Part shown: positions 1 through 8,118 of the stretch, piece by piece | How the letters are laid out: every line of letters starts with the position of its first letter | Numbering within the stretch: the first letter of the stretch is position 1 | From: Anaerococcus vaginalis | Lineage (GTDB): Bacteria; Bacillota; Clostridia; Tissierellales; Peptoniphilaceae | Length of the DNA stretch: 64,000 bases | Direction: 5' to 3' | NCBI GenBank assembly: GCA_018363915.1 | Contig: JAGZMY010000007.1 | Span: forward strand, 1 to 64,000 | Program-made: the position numbers and the translations under genes | The notes under the pieces: generated by a model | Databases searched by the model: none | Seen by the model: only the letters and a program-made list of their open reading frames with translations | What the model was told of the DNA's origin: nothing

Positions 1-266
1 GCTGAATAATTCGGCAAAACAAGTACTGCTAAGCTAAAAGCAAGGGAAGAAGAAAGGGAGCGATAAGTAAGAGTTTGAATATAGGGAGGGATACCCTATC
101 CGCTAAGAAGAAAATGAGGATAATGATACTTCTAAGGTTGAAGCCGGCTCATCCTGAACAGAGGCGGAGGTGAGATTCCTATGTTGCTAATCCAAGGCAC
201 TTGTCAATGTCAAAAAACTTTAAAAATATTAAAACAAATATTTTAAATATATTATTTGGAGGATTT
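1..266. other. Element sequence upstream of xis, no intact gene
   Basis: No intact gene is visible. In the first frame, 10-66 reads FGKTSTAKLKAREEERER then stop, preceded by an in-frame TAA at 7-9; this may be the tail of an upstream element gene. A short hairpin (ATAGGG/CCCTAT) lies near 80-98. The remainder is non-coding leader before the xis ribosome binding site GGAGG at 258-263. Confidence 0.4.
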
Positions 267-476
267 ATGATTAACGAAAATATAAAAGGTGTACGTGTTT
301 CTGAGAAAGCATTTCTAACATTAAAAGAAGCATCTGAATATTTTAATATTGGTCAAGATAAAGTTAGACAATTAACGGATGAAAATGATTGCGATTTTGT
401 ATTATTTAATTGAAATAAGCGTCTTATTAAGAAAAAATTAATGGAAGAATATTTAAATAGACAGTTCTCTATTTAA
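267..476 (+). pseudogene. xis: Excisionase (Xis), interrupted by an in-frame stop
   Basis: The start at ATG 267 is set by TTGGAGG six bases upstream. The protein has the Tn916-family Xis helix-turn-helix (LTLKEASEYFNIGQDKVRQL), a small DNA-binding factor that directs integrase to excise the element. At 411-413 the frame hits TGA right after ...CDFVLFN, but the same frame continues as NKRLIKKKLMEEYLNRQFSI to a TAA at 474-476, which is the normal Xis C-terminus. In homologues a Gly usually sits at this point, so a single GGA to TGA change would explain it. The truncated 48-residue product keeps the HTH start but lacks the wing, so function is doubtful unless the stop is read through. Confidence 0.8.
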
Positions 477-553
477 TCTAAAACTATATATAAAACACGC
501 TTAATGCGGTATAATAATTATAGCGTGTCTTTTATCAAAAAAGGAGAATTTTT

Positions 554-1789
554 ATGGTAAAAAGACGCAAAGATAGTAAAGGGGTTGTTTTAAAAGACGG
601 TGAATATCAAAGGTCAAATGGCACTTATGAATTTAAGTGGCAAGACAAAATAGGTCGTAGAAAATCTATCTATGCGAAAACTCTAAAAGAATTAAGAGAA
701 AAGGAATTAGATATTTTACGCAATACTATAGATGGAATCAACAACGAAGGAAGTAGCTTGTCTGTAAATGATACTTTTAAGCTATGGACAAAGGTTAAAA
801 GAGGTTTAAAGGATAATACCTTTAAAAATTACATCTATATGTATCAACAATTTGTAGAACCGACTTTTGGTCGCATTAAACTATCTGATATTAAAAGATC
901 TGATGTTAGAAGTTTTTATAACAGATTAAAGGAAGATCAGGGATTGATGGTTTCTACCATAGATTGTGTCCATACTGTGCTACATCAGGTATTAGAATTG
1001 GCAGTGGATGACGAATATATAAGGTTTAATCCGTCTGACAATGCTTTAAAGGAACTGAAAGTAGCTTATCGAAATGAATCTCCGAAGAAAAAAGCCATGA
1101 CAATAGAAGAACAGGTGCTATTTGAAGAATATTTATCTAATAGTGATGAATATAAAAAATGGTATCCAATATTCATTGTTATGCTTTGGACAGGCATGAG
1201 AGTTGGAGAAGTCACAGGATTGCAATGGGACGATCTAGATTTTGATAATGGTCTTATAAATGTAAATAGGACTTTGGTATATTATAGTAAAGGTAAAGGA
1301 TTAAACAATAGATATGCTATTAATACACCGAAGACAGAATCAGGTAAGCGAAGTATTCCTATGGTTCAAAAAGTAAAAGATGCTTTTCTTATGGAAAGAG
1401 AGTTACAAAAAACTTTTGGAATCGAATGTTGTGATTCAATCGATGGATTTAAAGACTTTGTATTTTTAAATAGATTCGGAAAAGTTCACAATAATGGAAC
1501 ACTTAATAAAGCTTTAAGAAGAATTGTTAGAGATTGCAATTTAAGTATAATGGACAAAAATAAATCGAATTCTAATGATATTCTATTAGTTCCACATTTA
1601 AGCAATCATATTTTTAGACACACCTTTACTACAAGGCTTAATGAACAAAATATAAATACAAAAGCAATGCAGTCTATTCTAGGTCATTCTGATATTAGTA
1701 CAACAATGGATATATATGTAGATGCAACAGAAGATTTTAAGATAGAACAGATGGGAGAATTTGAAAAAGCGATGAAATTTATATTTTAA
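554..1789 (+). CDS. int: Tyrosine integrase of the Tn916 family
   Basis: This 411-residue site-specific recombinase cuts and rejoins element ends. The N-terminal region (about 1-70, KRRKDSKGVVLKDGEYQRSN) resembles the arm-binding AP2-like domain of Tn916 Int; a SAM-like core-binding domain follows (about 75-180); the catalytic domain shows TGMRVGE (first Arg), HIFRHTF (His-x-x-Arg), LGHSD (His) and DIYVDAT (the nucleophile Tyr). All five catalytic positions look intact. The start follows GGAG at 542-545. It lies 77 bp after the broken xis gene and immediately upstream of repeats that look like its binding sites. Confidence 0.93.
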   Translation: MVKRRKDSKGVVLKDGEYQRSNGTYEFKWQDKIGRRKSIYAKTLKELREKELDILRNTIDGINNEGSSLSVNDTFKLWTKVKRGLKDNTFKNYIYMYQQFVEPTFGRIKLSDIKRSDVRSFYNRLKEDQGLMVSTIDCVHTVLHQVLELAVDDEYIRFNPSDNALKELKVAYRNESPKKKAMTIEEQVLFEEYLSNSDEYKKWYPIFIVMLWTGMRVGEVTGLQWDDLDFDNGLINVNRTLVYYSKGKGLNNRYAINTPKTESGKRSIPMVQKVKDAFLMERELQKTFGIECCDSIDGFKDFVFLNRFGKVHNNGTLNKALRRIVRDCNLSIMDKNKSNSNDILLVPHLSNHIFRHTFTTRLNEQNINTKAMQSILGHSDISTTMDIYVDATEDFKIEQMGEFEKAMKFIF

Positions 1790-1791
1790 AA

Positions 1792-1873
1792 TTTACGACA
1801 GCTTACGACAAATTTACGACAATTTGCTAGAAATCTATAGGCACTTATAGAGAGTTAGCAAATTGTCGTAAAT
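1792..1873. repeat. Integrase arm-type repeats and terminal inverted repeat
   Basis: TTACGACA occurs three times in direct orientation, starting at 1793, 1803 and 1814, about one helical turn apart. The last copy belongs to a perfect 17-bp inverted repeat, 1813-1829 with 1856-1872 (TTTACGACAATTTGCTA and its complement). A second shorter stem TCTATA/TATAGA lies inside. Tn916 integrase is known to bind short direct repeats near element ends; assignment here is by position and pattern. Confidence 0.65.
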
Positions 1874-1945
1874 GGAGAAGTACCATAAAATAGACTTTTA
1901 TAGAGATTTAGACAATTATCTAAAGTAAAGGGGATTTTCCCAACA

Positions 1946-2401
1946 ATGAAGCCAATAGGAAAAGAAAAATCAGAAAATGAAATCTCATCAAATGAAAATT
2001 ATGGAAAAATTGCTACAGAAAAAATTGACTTATCAAAAATAAAAGTTGAACCACTATTTGAAGATTATGTAGACTTTGAAACTTTCTCAAAATCTGATTT
2101 TAGAGCTGTGAAAGTGAAAAATTGCGAAGAAGTTCCTAAGTCAAAAAAATTATTGAAATTTACATTAGATGATGGTTCTGAAAAAGAAAGAGTTATTTTA
2201 TCTGGTATTAAGGAATATTACAGCGCAGAGTCTTTAATTGGAAAGACACTGCTTGCAATTTGTAATCTTCCTCCACGTAAGATGATGGGAATCGACTCAG
2301 AAGGTATGATTATATCTGCAATTTGCGAGTACGACGGAGAAGAAAAACTTAACTTAATAATGTTGGATGATAATATTCCAGCAGGATCAAAATTATATTA
2401 A
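1946..2401 (+). CDS. metG: 3' fragment of metG: C-terminal tRNA-binding domain
   Basis: The 151 residues match the C-terminal EMAP/Trbp111-like tRNA-binding domain of methionyl-tRNA synthetase: DFETFSKSDFRAVKV, LSGIKEYY, LPPRKMMGIDSEGM and ending NIPAGSKLY. The catalytic part of MetG is missing; the frame is open only from 1904 and upstream of the ATG it reads KGIFPT, compatible with the MetG linker, so this is probably a gene cut by insertion of the adjacent element. No strong ribosome binding site precedes ATG 1946. It could still be expressed as a free tRNA-binding protein. An intact metG is presumably elsewhere, as the gene is essential. Confidence 0.65.
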   Translation: MKPIGKEKSENEISSNENYGKIATEKIDLSKIKVEPLFEDYVDFETFSKSDFRAVKVKNCEEVPKSKKLLKFTLDDGSEKERVILSGIKEYYSAESLIGKTLLAICNLPPRKMMGIDSEGMIISAICEYDGEEKLNLIMLDDNIPAGSKLY

Positions 2402-2465
2402 AGAACACGCTAATTATGAAACTGGGGTTTGTTATGAATCCCAGTTTAATTTTTATAATTGGATT
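2282..2465 (+). repeat. 184-bp direct repeat, copy 1 (metG 3' end plus terminator)
   Basis: This stretch is repeated at 7239-7422 with only two differences seen by eye (GCGAG/GTGAG near 2326 and ATGAAA/ATTAAA near 2417). It covers the last codons of metG, the stop codon and its terminator. The two copies flank a 4.96-kb unit holding the first two-component system, the ABC transporter and a DUF3847-like gene. Confidence 0.85.
2419..2455 (+). terminator. Intrinsic terminator of the metG fragment
   Basis: AAACTGGG (2419-2426) pairs with CCCAGTTT (2440-2447), followed by AATTTTT. Confidence 0.8.
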
Positions 2466-2828
2466 TATGAGATGTAATTTAACAGACAGTGTCTGGCAAA
2501 TCATAGTCAAGAAAATATTAAGTACTAGATAACAAGGATTAATCTATTACTTTTTCATTAGATAAATTACAAACTCAATAGAGAATATAGAAAAGATCCA
2601 TGTAGAAAAATATTTATGGTCTATGAAATAAGATTATATGATTTCATTATTTCCTAGGCGATTTTATATAAATTATCAATGATTAAATCATGATACAATG
2701 ATTATAAAGCATAAATAGTAAAATATTGGATTTTAATGGTATGATATACATTTATTAAATTTTTTTAATTTATCATACTTATTGAATTCGTTTTGTGAAA
2801 CAACAAATTTTGTAAAATGGGAGTAATT
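2456..2828. other. Non-coding gap before the first two-component operon
   Basis: About 370 bp without a recognisable gene. It is very AT-rich and should hold the promoter of the downstream operon; TTGAAT at about 2781 with an AT-rich downstream block is a possible -35 region but no convincing -10 was found. Confidence 0.4.
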
Positions 2829-3509
2829 ATGGCAAAAATTATTAAATTGCTAATTATAGAAGACAACGAAGATATTATTGATTTAATTAAATTATACAAG
2901 CCTGGATCTATGGATATATTTGATGCAAAAGATGGTAAAGAAGGATTAAAATTATTTTATGAAGAAAAATTTGATTTGATAATCTTAGATTTGATGTTGC
3001 CGATATTAGATGGTTACCAAGTATTAAAGAAAATTAGAGAAACAAGTGATATACCAATTATAATATTATCTTCTAAAAATCTTGACTTTGAAATCATACT
3101 CGGATTAGATAAGGGTGCAGATGACTATGTTATTAAGCCATTTAATCCTATGGAATTGTTTGCACGAGTTAATGCATTGTTGAGAAGAGTTGATTCAAAA
3201 AATAATAATAAAACTATAAAATCATGGAATTTAGAGTTGAATGTGGAAACTTGTGAAGTATTTCGTTCAGGAAAAATTATAGATCTTACAGGTCAAGAAT
3301 ATAAATTATTAGAATTTTTAATGAAAAACAAGAATAAGGTATTTACTACTGATATTTTATTAGAAAGAATCTGGAATGACAATGAATATTATGATAATAA
3401 TATAGTTTCAGTTTATATTAGTAGACTGAGAGATAAAATTGGAGATCGAGATTGTGAAAAGAAACATATCATAACAATAAGGGGACTGGGGTATAAATTT
3501 AATGATTAA
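2829..3509 (+). CDS. OmpR-family response regulator
   Basis: The 226-residue protein has a receiver domain (acidic pair E11-D12, phosphoacceptor D54 in ILDLMLP, K103 in VIKPF) followed by a winged-helix DNA-binding domain ending in ITIRGLGYKF. ATG 2829 is chosen over ATG 2817 because GGGAG lies five bases before it. The kinase gene overlaps its end by 8 bp, and an ABC transporter follows, so it probably controls that transporter in response to an envelope or peptide signal, as in BceRS/BcrR-like modules; this role is inferred. Confidence 0.9.
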   Translation: MAKIIKLLIIEDNEDIIDLIKLYKPGSMDIFDAKDGKEGLKLFYEEKFDLIILDLMLPILDGYQVLKKIRETSDIPIIILSSKNLDFEIILGLDKGADDYVIKPFNPMELFARVNALLRRVDSKNNNKTIKSWNLELNVETCEVFRSGKIIDLTGQEYKLLEFLMKNKNKVFTTDILLERIWNDNEYYDNNIVSVYISRLRDKIGDRDCEKKHIITIRGLGYKFND

Positions 3510-4923
3510 AAACAAACAAATTACATTCAAAAAGTTTTTGTTCATAAGCATAATATCCATTGTTCTTATTGTATATGTATATAACATTTTAACTTCAAGT
3601 ATTATGGAAGTGGTTGGGAATAAAATATTTTCAAATATTGCTCATCAGTATTCTGCAGATTATATTTTTGATGAGGACCTAAGTGAGAATGAGAATAAAA
3701 TTAAAAAGCTTGATGGTTGGATACTCATATTAAATAATGATTTATCTTTGAGTTATATATCAGATGATAATGCTCCAAAAGTTTATTCTTTTGATGATAT
3801 TGTTAATTTGAATAAAGGTAAATATAAATACAAAGACAGAACTTATTTTGCATCTATGAAAAATATAAAGGAAAATGGAATAAACAAATATGGAGTTGTT
3901 GTTATACCAACAAAATATATTAGTAATAGGGTGTTTGTTACTCCTAGTATGCAAGATTCGGGATTAATTTTTCTATTTTTTACACTAAAAGTTATTTTAT
4001 TTATTTTAGGAACTTTTATAATTGTGCTCATTTTCTCAAAAGTATTACATAGGAAATTATATAATCCTTTAAGTGAATTAGAAATGGGTTTTAAAAAGTT
4101 AAAGAAAGAAGACTATTCATTTAGTTTAAGAAAACAAGAATATAATAATATTTCTGAATTTGATTTTATTCAAAATGAATTTAATTCAACGGTGAAATCA
4201 TTAAGAGAATTTCAAAAAGAGAGACTTGAAAATGAAAAAAGAAGGATTCAGTTATTTATTGATATAAGGCATGATCTCAAGACACCGATTACTGTTATTA
4301 AAGGTTTCTCAGAAGCATTAATTAATGGAAGAATTCCAATAGAAAGTTCTAAAAAATATTTGGAATCTATTGACAAAAATGCATCGAATATAGACACTTT
4401 GTTAAACGAATTATCAGAAATTATAGAGTATGAAGATTATTCTTATAGTTTAAATCTTGAGAAAATTGATTTCTGTGAATTTACAAGGAATGCAATAATA
4501 GATTTTTTACCTATATTTGAGCAAAATGAGATGAATGTAATAATTAACATTCCGTATGAAAAATTATATGTAAAAATTGATAAAAACATATTTTCTAGAG
4601 TATTTAAAAATTTGATGAAAAATATAATTGATCATAACGAAAAATATATTACAGTGTATTTTTCTATAGAAAATTGCTTCGAAAAAGTTAAGCTAATTAT
4701 TGGAGATAGTGGAAATAAAATAAATGAAGAGTTGGTAAAAAATATTTTTGAACCATTTGTTACTAATGATACCTCAAGAAACACTTCTAATAAAAATAGA
4801 GGACTTGGTTTATCTATTGCGAAAAAAATTGTAGAGAAACATAATGGAAAAATATTTTTGAATCAAAACAATACAGAACTCTACAATAAAAGTTTTATAA
4901 TAGAATTAAATAAATTAAATTAA
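3502..4923 (+). CDS. Membrane sensor histidine kinase
   Basis: The 473 residues show TM1 (about 10-32), an extracytoplasmic sensor region of about 120 residues, TM2 (about 154-178), a HAMP-like linker, the HisKA box with phosphoacceptor H257 (RHDLKTP) and a HATPase_c domain with N-box (NLMKNIIDHN) and G2 box (RGLGLSIAKK). The usual DxG of the G1 box reads DSG. The large external loop separates it from the short-loop intramembrane BceS type. It is translationally coupled to the response regulator upstream. Confidence 0.9.
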   Translation: MIKNKQITFKKFLFISIISIVLIVYVYNILTSSIMEVVGNKIFSNIAHQYSADYIFDEDLSENENKIKKLDGWILILNNDLSLSYISDDNAPKVYSFDDIVNLNKGKYKYKDRTYFASMKNIKENGINKYGVVVIPTKYISNRVFVTPSMQDSGLIFLFFTLKVILFILGTFIIVLIFSKVLHRKLYNPLSELEMGFKKLKKEDYSFSLRKQEYNNISEFDFIQNEFNSTVKSLREFQKERLENEKRRIQLFIDIRHDLKTPITVIKGFSEALINGRIPIESSKKYLESIDKNASNIDTLLNELSEIIEYEDYSYSLNLEKIDFCEFTRNAIIDFLPIFEQNEMNVIINIPYEKLYVKIDKNIFSRVFKNLMKNIIDHNEKYITVYFSIENCFEKVKLIIGDSGNKINEELVKNIFEPFVTNDTSRNTSNKNRGLGLSIAKKIVEKHNGKIFLNQNNTELYNKSFIIELNKLN

Positions 4924-4930
4924 GATATAT

Positions 4931-4962
4931 GGATCTAGGATATTCTTCTAGATCTTTTTTTA
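4931..4962 (+). terminator. Intrinsic terminator after the kinase gene
   Basis: GATCTAG (4932-4938) pairs with CTAGATC (4948-4954), followed by a run of T. It separates the regulatory genes from the transporter genes. Confidence 0.85.
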
Positions 4963-5089
4963 TTGACTTTTAATTTTAAAATATTTAAGACTGCTGAAAG
5001 GTTTATTAATATTAGAGAAAGATTAGAATAGCGTGAGTGTAATATTTATTTGTTATCATATTTATAAATAAGTGATGAGGAGGATTGTT

Positions 5090-5962
5090 ATGGAACTATT
5101 GAAATTAGAATCCATTACAAAAGATTATGGAAATGGAAAAGGACTATTTAATTTTTCAATGAATTTGAATAAAGGCGAAATTGTAGGTCTAATAGGAATT
5201 AATGGTGCTGGGAAAACAACTTTATTAGACACAGTGTCTGGAAAAATTTTAGCAGATTCAGGAGAGATTTTTTATGAGGGGGAAAAATTAGGAATTGATT
5301 CTAAATGTAGAAAAAAATTCGGAATTTCTGTTAACCCTGGTTTTTATGATTATCTTAATACTTATGAAAATTTAAAAGCTATTTTATATTTAAATGGAAT
5401 AGGTGATAAAAAGATTGTAAATGAGAAAATTAAAAATGTTTTAAAAATAGTTGGTCTTGAAAATGTTGAGAACAAAAAAATAAAAGAATTTTCCTTTGGA
5501 ATGAAACAAAGATTAGGGTTTGCACAGGCAATACTGAATTCAGGATCAATTATGTTATTAGATGAACCATTTATAGGTCTTGACGTCAATGGGAGAAATA
5601 TGGTTAAAGAATATGTAAAAGATATGGTAGAAAAAAAGCAAATGGCAGTTGTGTTTTCGGATCATAATTTAGATGAAGTTAAAGCCTTGTGTGATAGGTT
5701 GGTTGTAATAAGAAATGGGAAAAAAATTTATGATGGGAATCTAGATATAAAAAGTTCAATAATAATAAAGGTTAGAGATAGCAGTGGAATTGATGACTCT
5801 ATTGTTAAAAAAATTGATTCAACTACAGTTGAGGTTACAGAAAGAAATCTTAATGACAAAATAAAAAATATTACAAAAATAACAGAAATAACAAGAATTG
5901 AAAAGGTTATAAATCCCTTAGAAAAGATGTTAGAGGTGAATAATAATGTTGAAAATCATTAA
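5090..5962 (+). CDS. ABC transporter ATPase, BcrA-like
   Basis: A 290-residue ATP-binding subunit: Walker A GINGAGKTT (about 36-44), signature SFGMKQR (about 135-141), Walker B IMLLDEP (154-160). At the Q-loop position the sequence is SVNPGFYDYLN, so the usual Gln is an Asn; peptide-immunity ATPases of the LanF/BcrA type often vary here (Glu in LanF). ATG 5090 is chosen because GAGGAGG lies just upstream. The permease gene overlaps its end by 17 bp. The expected function is ATP-driven removal of a membrane-active peptide or lipid-targeting antibiotic; the substrate is unknown. Confidence 0.85.
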   Translation: MELLKLESITKDYGNGKGLFNFSMNLNKGEIVGLIGINGAGKTTLLDTVSGKILADSGEIFYEGEKLGIDSKCRKKFGISVNPGFYDYLNTYENLKAILYLNGIGDKKIVNEKIKNVLKIVGLENVENKKIKEFSFGMKQRLGFAQAILNSGSIMLLDEPFIGLDVNGRNMVKEYVKDMVEKKQMAVVFSDHNLDEVKALCDRLVVIRNGKKIYDGNLDIKSSIIIKVRDSSGIDDSIVKKIDSTTVEVTERNLNDKIKNITKITEITRIEKVINPLEKMLEVNNNVENH

Positions 5963-6698
5963 ATTTGAAATTGGTAAGCAGGTTAAAAGAAAAGAAAATT
6001 TAATTTTATTTTTTATGTTTTTAATGCCATTACTTTATTCAATAGGTGTGTATAGAAACTCAAATATTATTACTTACAATAGTAGTGAACTGGTTAATGG
6101 ACTTTCTTTTGCAAAGGACATGTTTACTTTTATATATATGGCTTTTATTGTTTATATTATATTAGCAATAAATAGTTCAAATATATTAAGAGGAGAAATA
6201 GAAAATAATAGTATAAGTGTAATGCTCACAAGAATAAACAATAGAAGTAAAATTTATAGAGCAAAATTATACGCTCAAATTATTTATTGGACAGTGATTA
6301 CATGTTTATTTGTTTTATTTTCTATATTTTGCTATTACATTTTTATATCAAATTTAAAAATTGCAAGTGGTAGCATTGTAAGTAAAGACTGGATAAGTGA
6401 TACTTTAATAATTATTTCATTATGGTCTTCATACATTTTTGTAATAAGTATGGTTCAAAGTTTGAGTATGAATTTTAAACCTTTTGTTTCTATAGGAATA
6501 TTTATAATAGTTTTTATAATTTTAATGTACTTGAAAGAGTTTCCTAAAGTTCAATTGGTGTCTCCATTTTATTATCTAAATAAAATTTTAGATAATTGGA
6601 ATACAATTATTTTTGTTAAATATATGATAATTAACTGGGGACTAGTATTTTTATTTTCTTTTTTAGGAATTAAAAAATTCAAAAAAAGTGACCTATAA
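5946..6698 (+). CDS. ABC-2 type permease, six-helix
   Basis: A 250-residue integral membrane protein with about six hydrophobic segments (about 20-37, 57-77, 112-135, 158-178, 185-203, 225-243) and a cytoplasmic Lys/Arg-rich start. Size and coupling to the ATPase upstream fit the BcrB/LanE-LanG class of permeases. Only one permease is present, so the transporter would be a dimer of this subunit with two ATPases. Confidence 0.8.
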   Translation: MLKIIKFEIGKQVKRKENLILFFMFLMPLLYSIGVYRNSNIITYNSSELVNGLSFAKDMFTFIYMAFIVYIILAINSSNILRGEIENNSISVMLTRINNRSKIYRAKLYAQIIYWTVITCLFVLFSIFCYYIFISNLKIASGSIVSKDWISDTLIIISLWSSYIFVISMVQSLSMNFKPFVSIGIFIIVFIILMYLKEFPKVQLVSPFYYLNKILDNWNTIIFVKYMIINWGLVFLFSFLGIKKFKKSDL

Positions 6699-6758
6699 AA
6701 ATATATATTTTATAAAATATTTAATAGTTAGAATAAAAAGATTGAGTCAAATTTCTTA

Positions 6759-6786
6759 AAGTGCCTATGATTTTAGGCACTTTTTC
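6759..6786 (+). terminator. Intrinsic terminator of the first ABC operon
   Basis: AAGTGCCT (6759-6766) pairs with AGGCACTT (6775-6782), followed by TTT. Confidence 0.85.
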
Positions 6787-6855
6787 TATATCAGACTTTA
6801 GGAGGTGATAATATAATATTTTTAACAAAACATTCAATTCAAGATACAAATAATA

Positions 6856-6888
6856 GGACGGGAAGAGGAAATCTTCATCGTCTTTTTT
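6856..6888 (+). terminator. Hairpin with T-run upstream of DUF3847-like copy 1
   Basis: GACGGGAAGA pairs imperfectly with TCTTCATCGTC and is followed by six T, only about 20 bp before the next gene. Similar hairpins occur at 7482, 17507 and 19491. Lying between promoter space and gene, it may work as an attenuator and not as a plain terminator. Confidence 0.55.
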
Positions 6889-6909
6889 AATACAAGAAAG
6901 GAAATTAGT

Positions 6910-7155
6910 ATGAAAAATTTTGAACAACTAAGACAAGATTCAAAAGAAATAAAAGATAAAATTGATGATACAGAAGAAAGATTAAGGCAACTAAAAAATC
7001 AAGAACAAAAGATATTAAAACAAGACATAGTGAAAAAAAGAAAAGAAAGAACTCATAGCCTCATAACAAGAGGAGCAATATTAGAAAGCCTTATAGAAAA
7101 TGCAGAAGAACTAACAGACGAAGAAATAAAAATCCTACTAGAAGACCAACAATGA
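6910..7155 (+). CDS. DUF3847-like small coiled-coil protein, copy 1
   Basis: An 81-residue charged protein (QLRQDSKEIKDKIDDTEERL... RKERTHSLITRGAILESL) with a long amphipathic coiled coil (about 3-45) and the KERTHxLITRGAxLE signature I associate with DUF3847, a family carried on conjugative and mobilisable elements near relaxase genes. Two further near-identical copies lie at 12976 and 17562. Compared with copy 2 it ends early (EDQQ, not EEATKTKEFKETL), because of a small indel at about 7146; its DNA then continues into a metG 3' fragment. No relaxase gene is present. Confidence 0.7.
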   Translation: MKNFEQLRQDSKEIKDKIDDTEERLRQLKNQEQKILKQDIVKKRKERTHSLITRGAILESLIENAEELTDEEIKILLEDQQ

Positions 7156-7358
7156 CAAAAGAATTAAAAAAACACTATGACGAAGAAGACCTAGTAGGGA
7201 AAAACCTCCTTTCTATTATAAACCTTCCACCAAGAAAAATGATGGGAATCGACTCAGAAGGTATGATTATATCTGCAATTTGTGAGTACGACGGAGAAGA
7301 AAAACTTAACTTAATAATGTTGGATGATAATATTCCAGCAGGATCAAAATTATATTAA
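7152..7358 (+). pseudogene. Chimeric fragment: DUF3847 tail joined to metG 3' end
   Basis: The first codons (MTKELKK) come from the out-of-frame DUF3847 tail (TKEFKE in copy 2); from about residue 8 the reading becomes the MetG tRNA-binding domain (EEDLVGKNLLSIINLPPRKMMG...). Between about 7181 and 7238 it is a diverged homologue of the metG fragment at 1946; from 7239 on it is almost identical. This looks like the relic of recombination between two metG alleles, not a working gene. The overlap with the preceding stop codon (ATGA) could still allow translation. Confidence 0.7.
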
Positions 7359-7422
7359 AGAACACGCTAATTATTAAACTGGGGTTTGTTATGAATCCCA
7401 GTTTAATTTTTATAATTGGATT
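7239..7422 (+). repeat. 184-bp direct repeat, copy 2 (metG 3' end plus terminator)
   Basis: This is the partner of 2282-2465, offset by 4957 bp, with two differences. Identity stops on the left where the metG sequence becomes diverged and on the right just past the terminator. Confidence 0.85.
7376..7412 (+). terminator. Intrinsic terminator, repeat copy 2
   Basis: AAACTGGG (7376-7383) pairs with CCCAGTTT (7397-7404), followed by AATTTTT. Confidence 0.8.
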
Positions 7423-7481
7423 AATAGAATTATTAAGCTACACAATAAAATCATTTAAAGAAAAAGATATTAGATAATCTC

Positions 7482-7517
7482 AGACGATAGAAATTAAAAT
7501 TTTATTGTCTTTTTTTA
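7482..7517 (+). terminator. Stand-alone hairpin of the GACGATAG type
   Basis: AGACGATAGA pairs with TTTATTGTCT through G-T wobbles and is followed by seven T. It has the same form as the hairpins before the DUF3847-like genes but no such gene follows; the next gene starts at 7697. Confidence 0.6.
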
Positions 7518-7696
7518 TACTCAAAATTAGGAGATAAGGTCTACAAGAATTTAATAGTTAAATCACTAAACAAAATAGAAAACAAGGAGGAATAACACAA
7601 CAAATTCTCCAAAACAAATCACTAAATCAATGTAAGATTGAATGAAATCAATATTTATGCTAAAATTAAATAAATCTAATAAAAAAGAGGGATATT

Positions 7697-7915
7697 ATGG
7701 CACTTAACTATAAACCATTATGGATACAGTTAGCAAAAAAAGGATTAAAGAAAACAGATGTAATAGCCATGGCAGGACTTACAACGAATGTTATGGCACA
7801 AATGGGCAAGGATAAACCAATTACATTTAAAAATTTAGAAAGAATATGTAAAGCTCTATCTTGTACCCCTAATGATATTATTAGTTTTGAAGACAATTTT
7901 AGTGAAGAGGAATAG
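7697..7915 (+). CDS. Small XRE/YozG-like HTH regulator
   Basis: A 72-residue protein that is almost entirely a Cro/CI-type helix-turn-helix: LWIQLAKKGLKKTDVIAMAG, then KNLERICKALSCTPNDIISFE. The start follows AGAGGG. In firmicutes such genes often precede restriction-modification genes, and the decayed frame directly downstream begins like one, so it may be a leftover controller. Confidence 0.75.
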   Translation: MALNYKPLWIQLAKKGLKKTDVIAMAGLTTNVMAQMGKDKPITFKNLERICKALSCTPNDIISFEDNFSEEE

Positions 7916-7918
7916 CAA

Positions 7919-8118
7919 ATGACTTTAAGGACAGAAGATCAAGTTAGGGTTTATGCGAAATTAGTACTAGACTTTGATGAAGCTGAAGAAAATATTGATC
8001 AAGGGACCGGTCAAATAACTACTTTTAATCAATTAGGCTTTAAGGGATATTCAGATAAGCCAGATGGTTGATATTTACCTAAAAATATAAATGATGTAGA
8101 AATAATCCTTGAAAAAAA
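7919..8118 (+). pseudogene. N-terminal remnant of a restriction/methylase-like gene
   Basis: The frame opens at ATG 7919, four bases after the HTH stop codon, and reads LRTEDQVRVYAKLVLDFDEA, later FNQLGFKGYSDKPDG, then TGA at 8069-8071 followed in frame by YLPKNINDVEIILE. The expected residue at the stop is Trp (TGG to TGA). I associate the SDKPDGWYLP-xx-IILE pattern with N-termini of large restriction-modification proteins, with limited certainty. After about 8118 the sequence changes to an unrelated amidase relic, so a deletion has fused two dead genes. Confidence 0.45.

Larger units (their letters stand above)
1..1900 (+). mobile_element. Right end of a Tn916/Tn1549-family integrative element
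   Basis: Two genes in the usual terminal order of this family, xis then int, are followed directly by short direct repeats and an inverted repeat, after which chromosomal (metG-like) coding sequence starts. The rest of the element lies upstream of the window. The excisionase is broken, so excision may be impaired. The right boundary near 1900 is inferred from where the metG frame opens (after a stop at 1901-1903), not from a seen target duplication. Confidence 0.7.

Noticed and set aside
5090..6698. Second LanFEG set
   Set aside because: Only one permease gene is present and the kinase has a large external domain, so a BcrAB-like label fits better.
7152..7358. Small tRNA-binding protein gene
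   Set aside because: Its start comes from a frameshifted DUF3847 tail; the rest is a metG 3' copy, so it is called a chimeric remnant.
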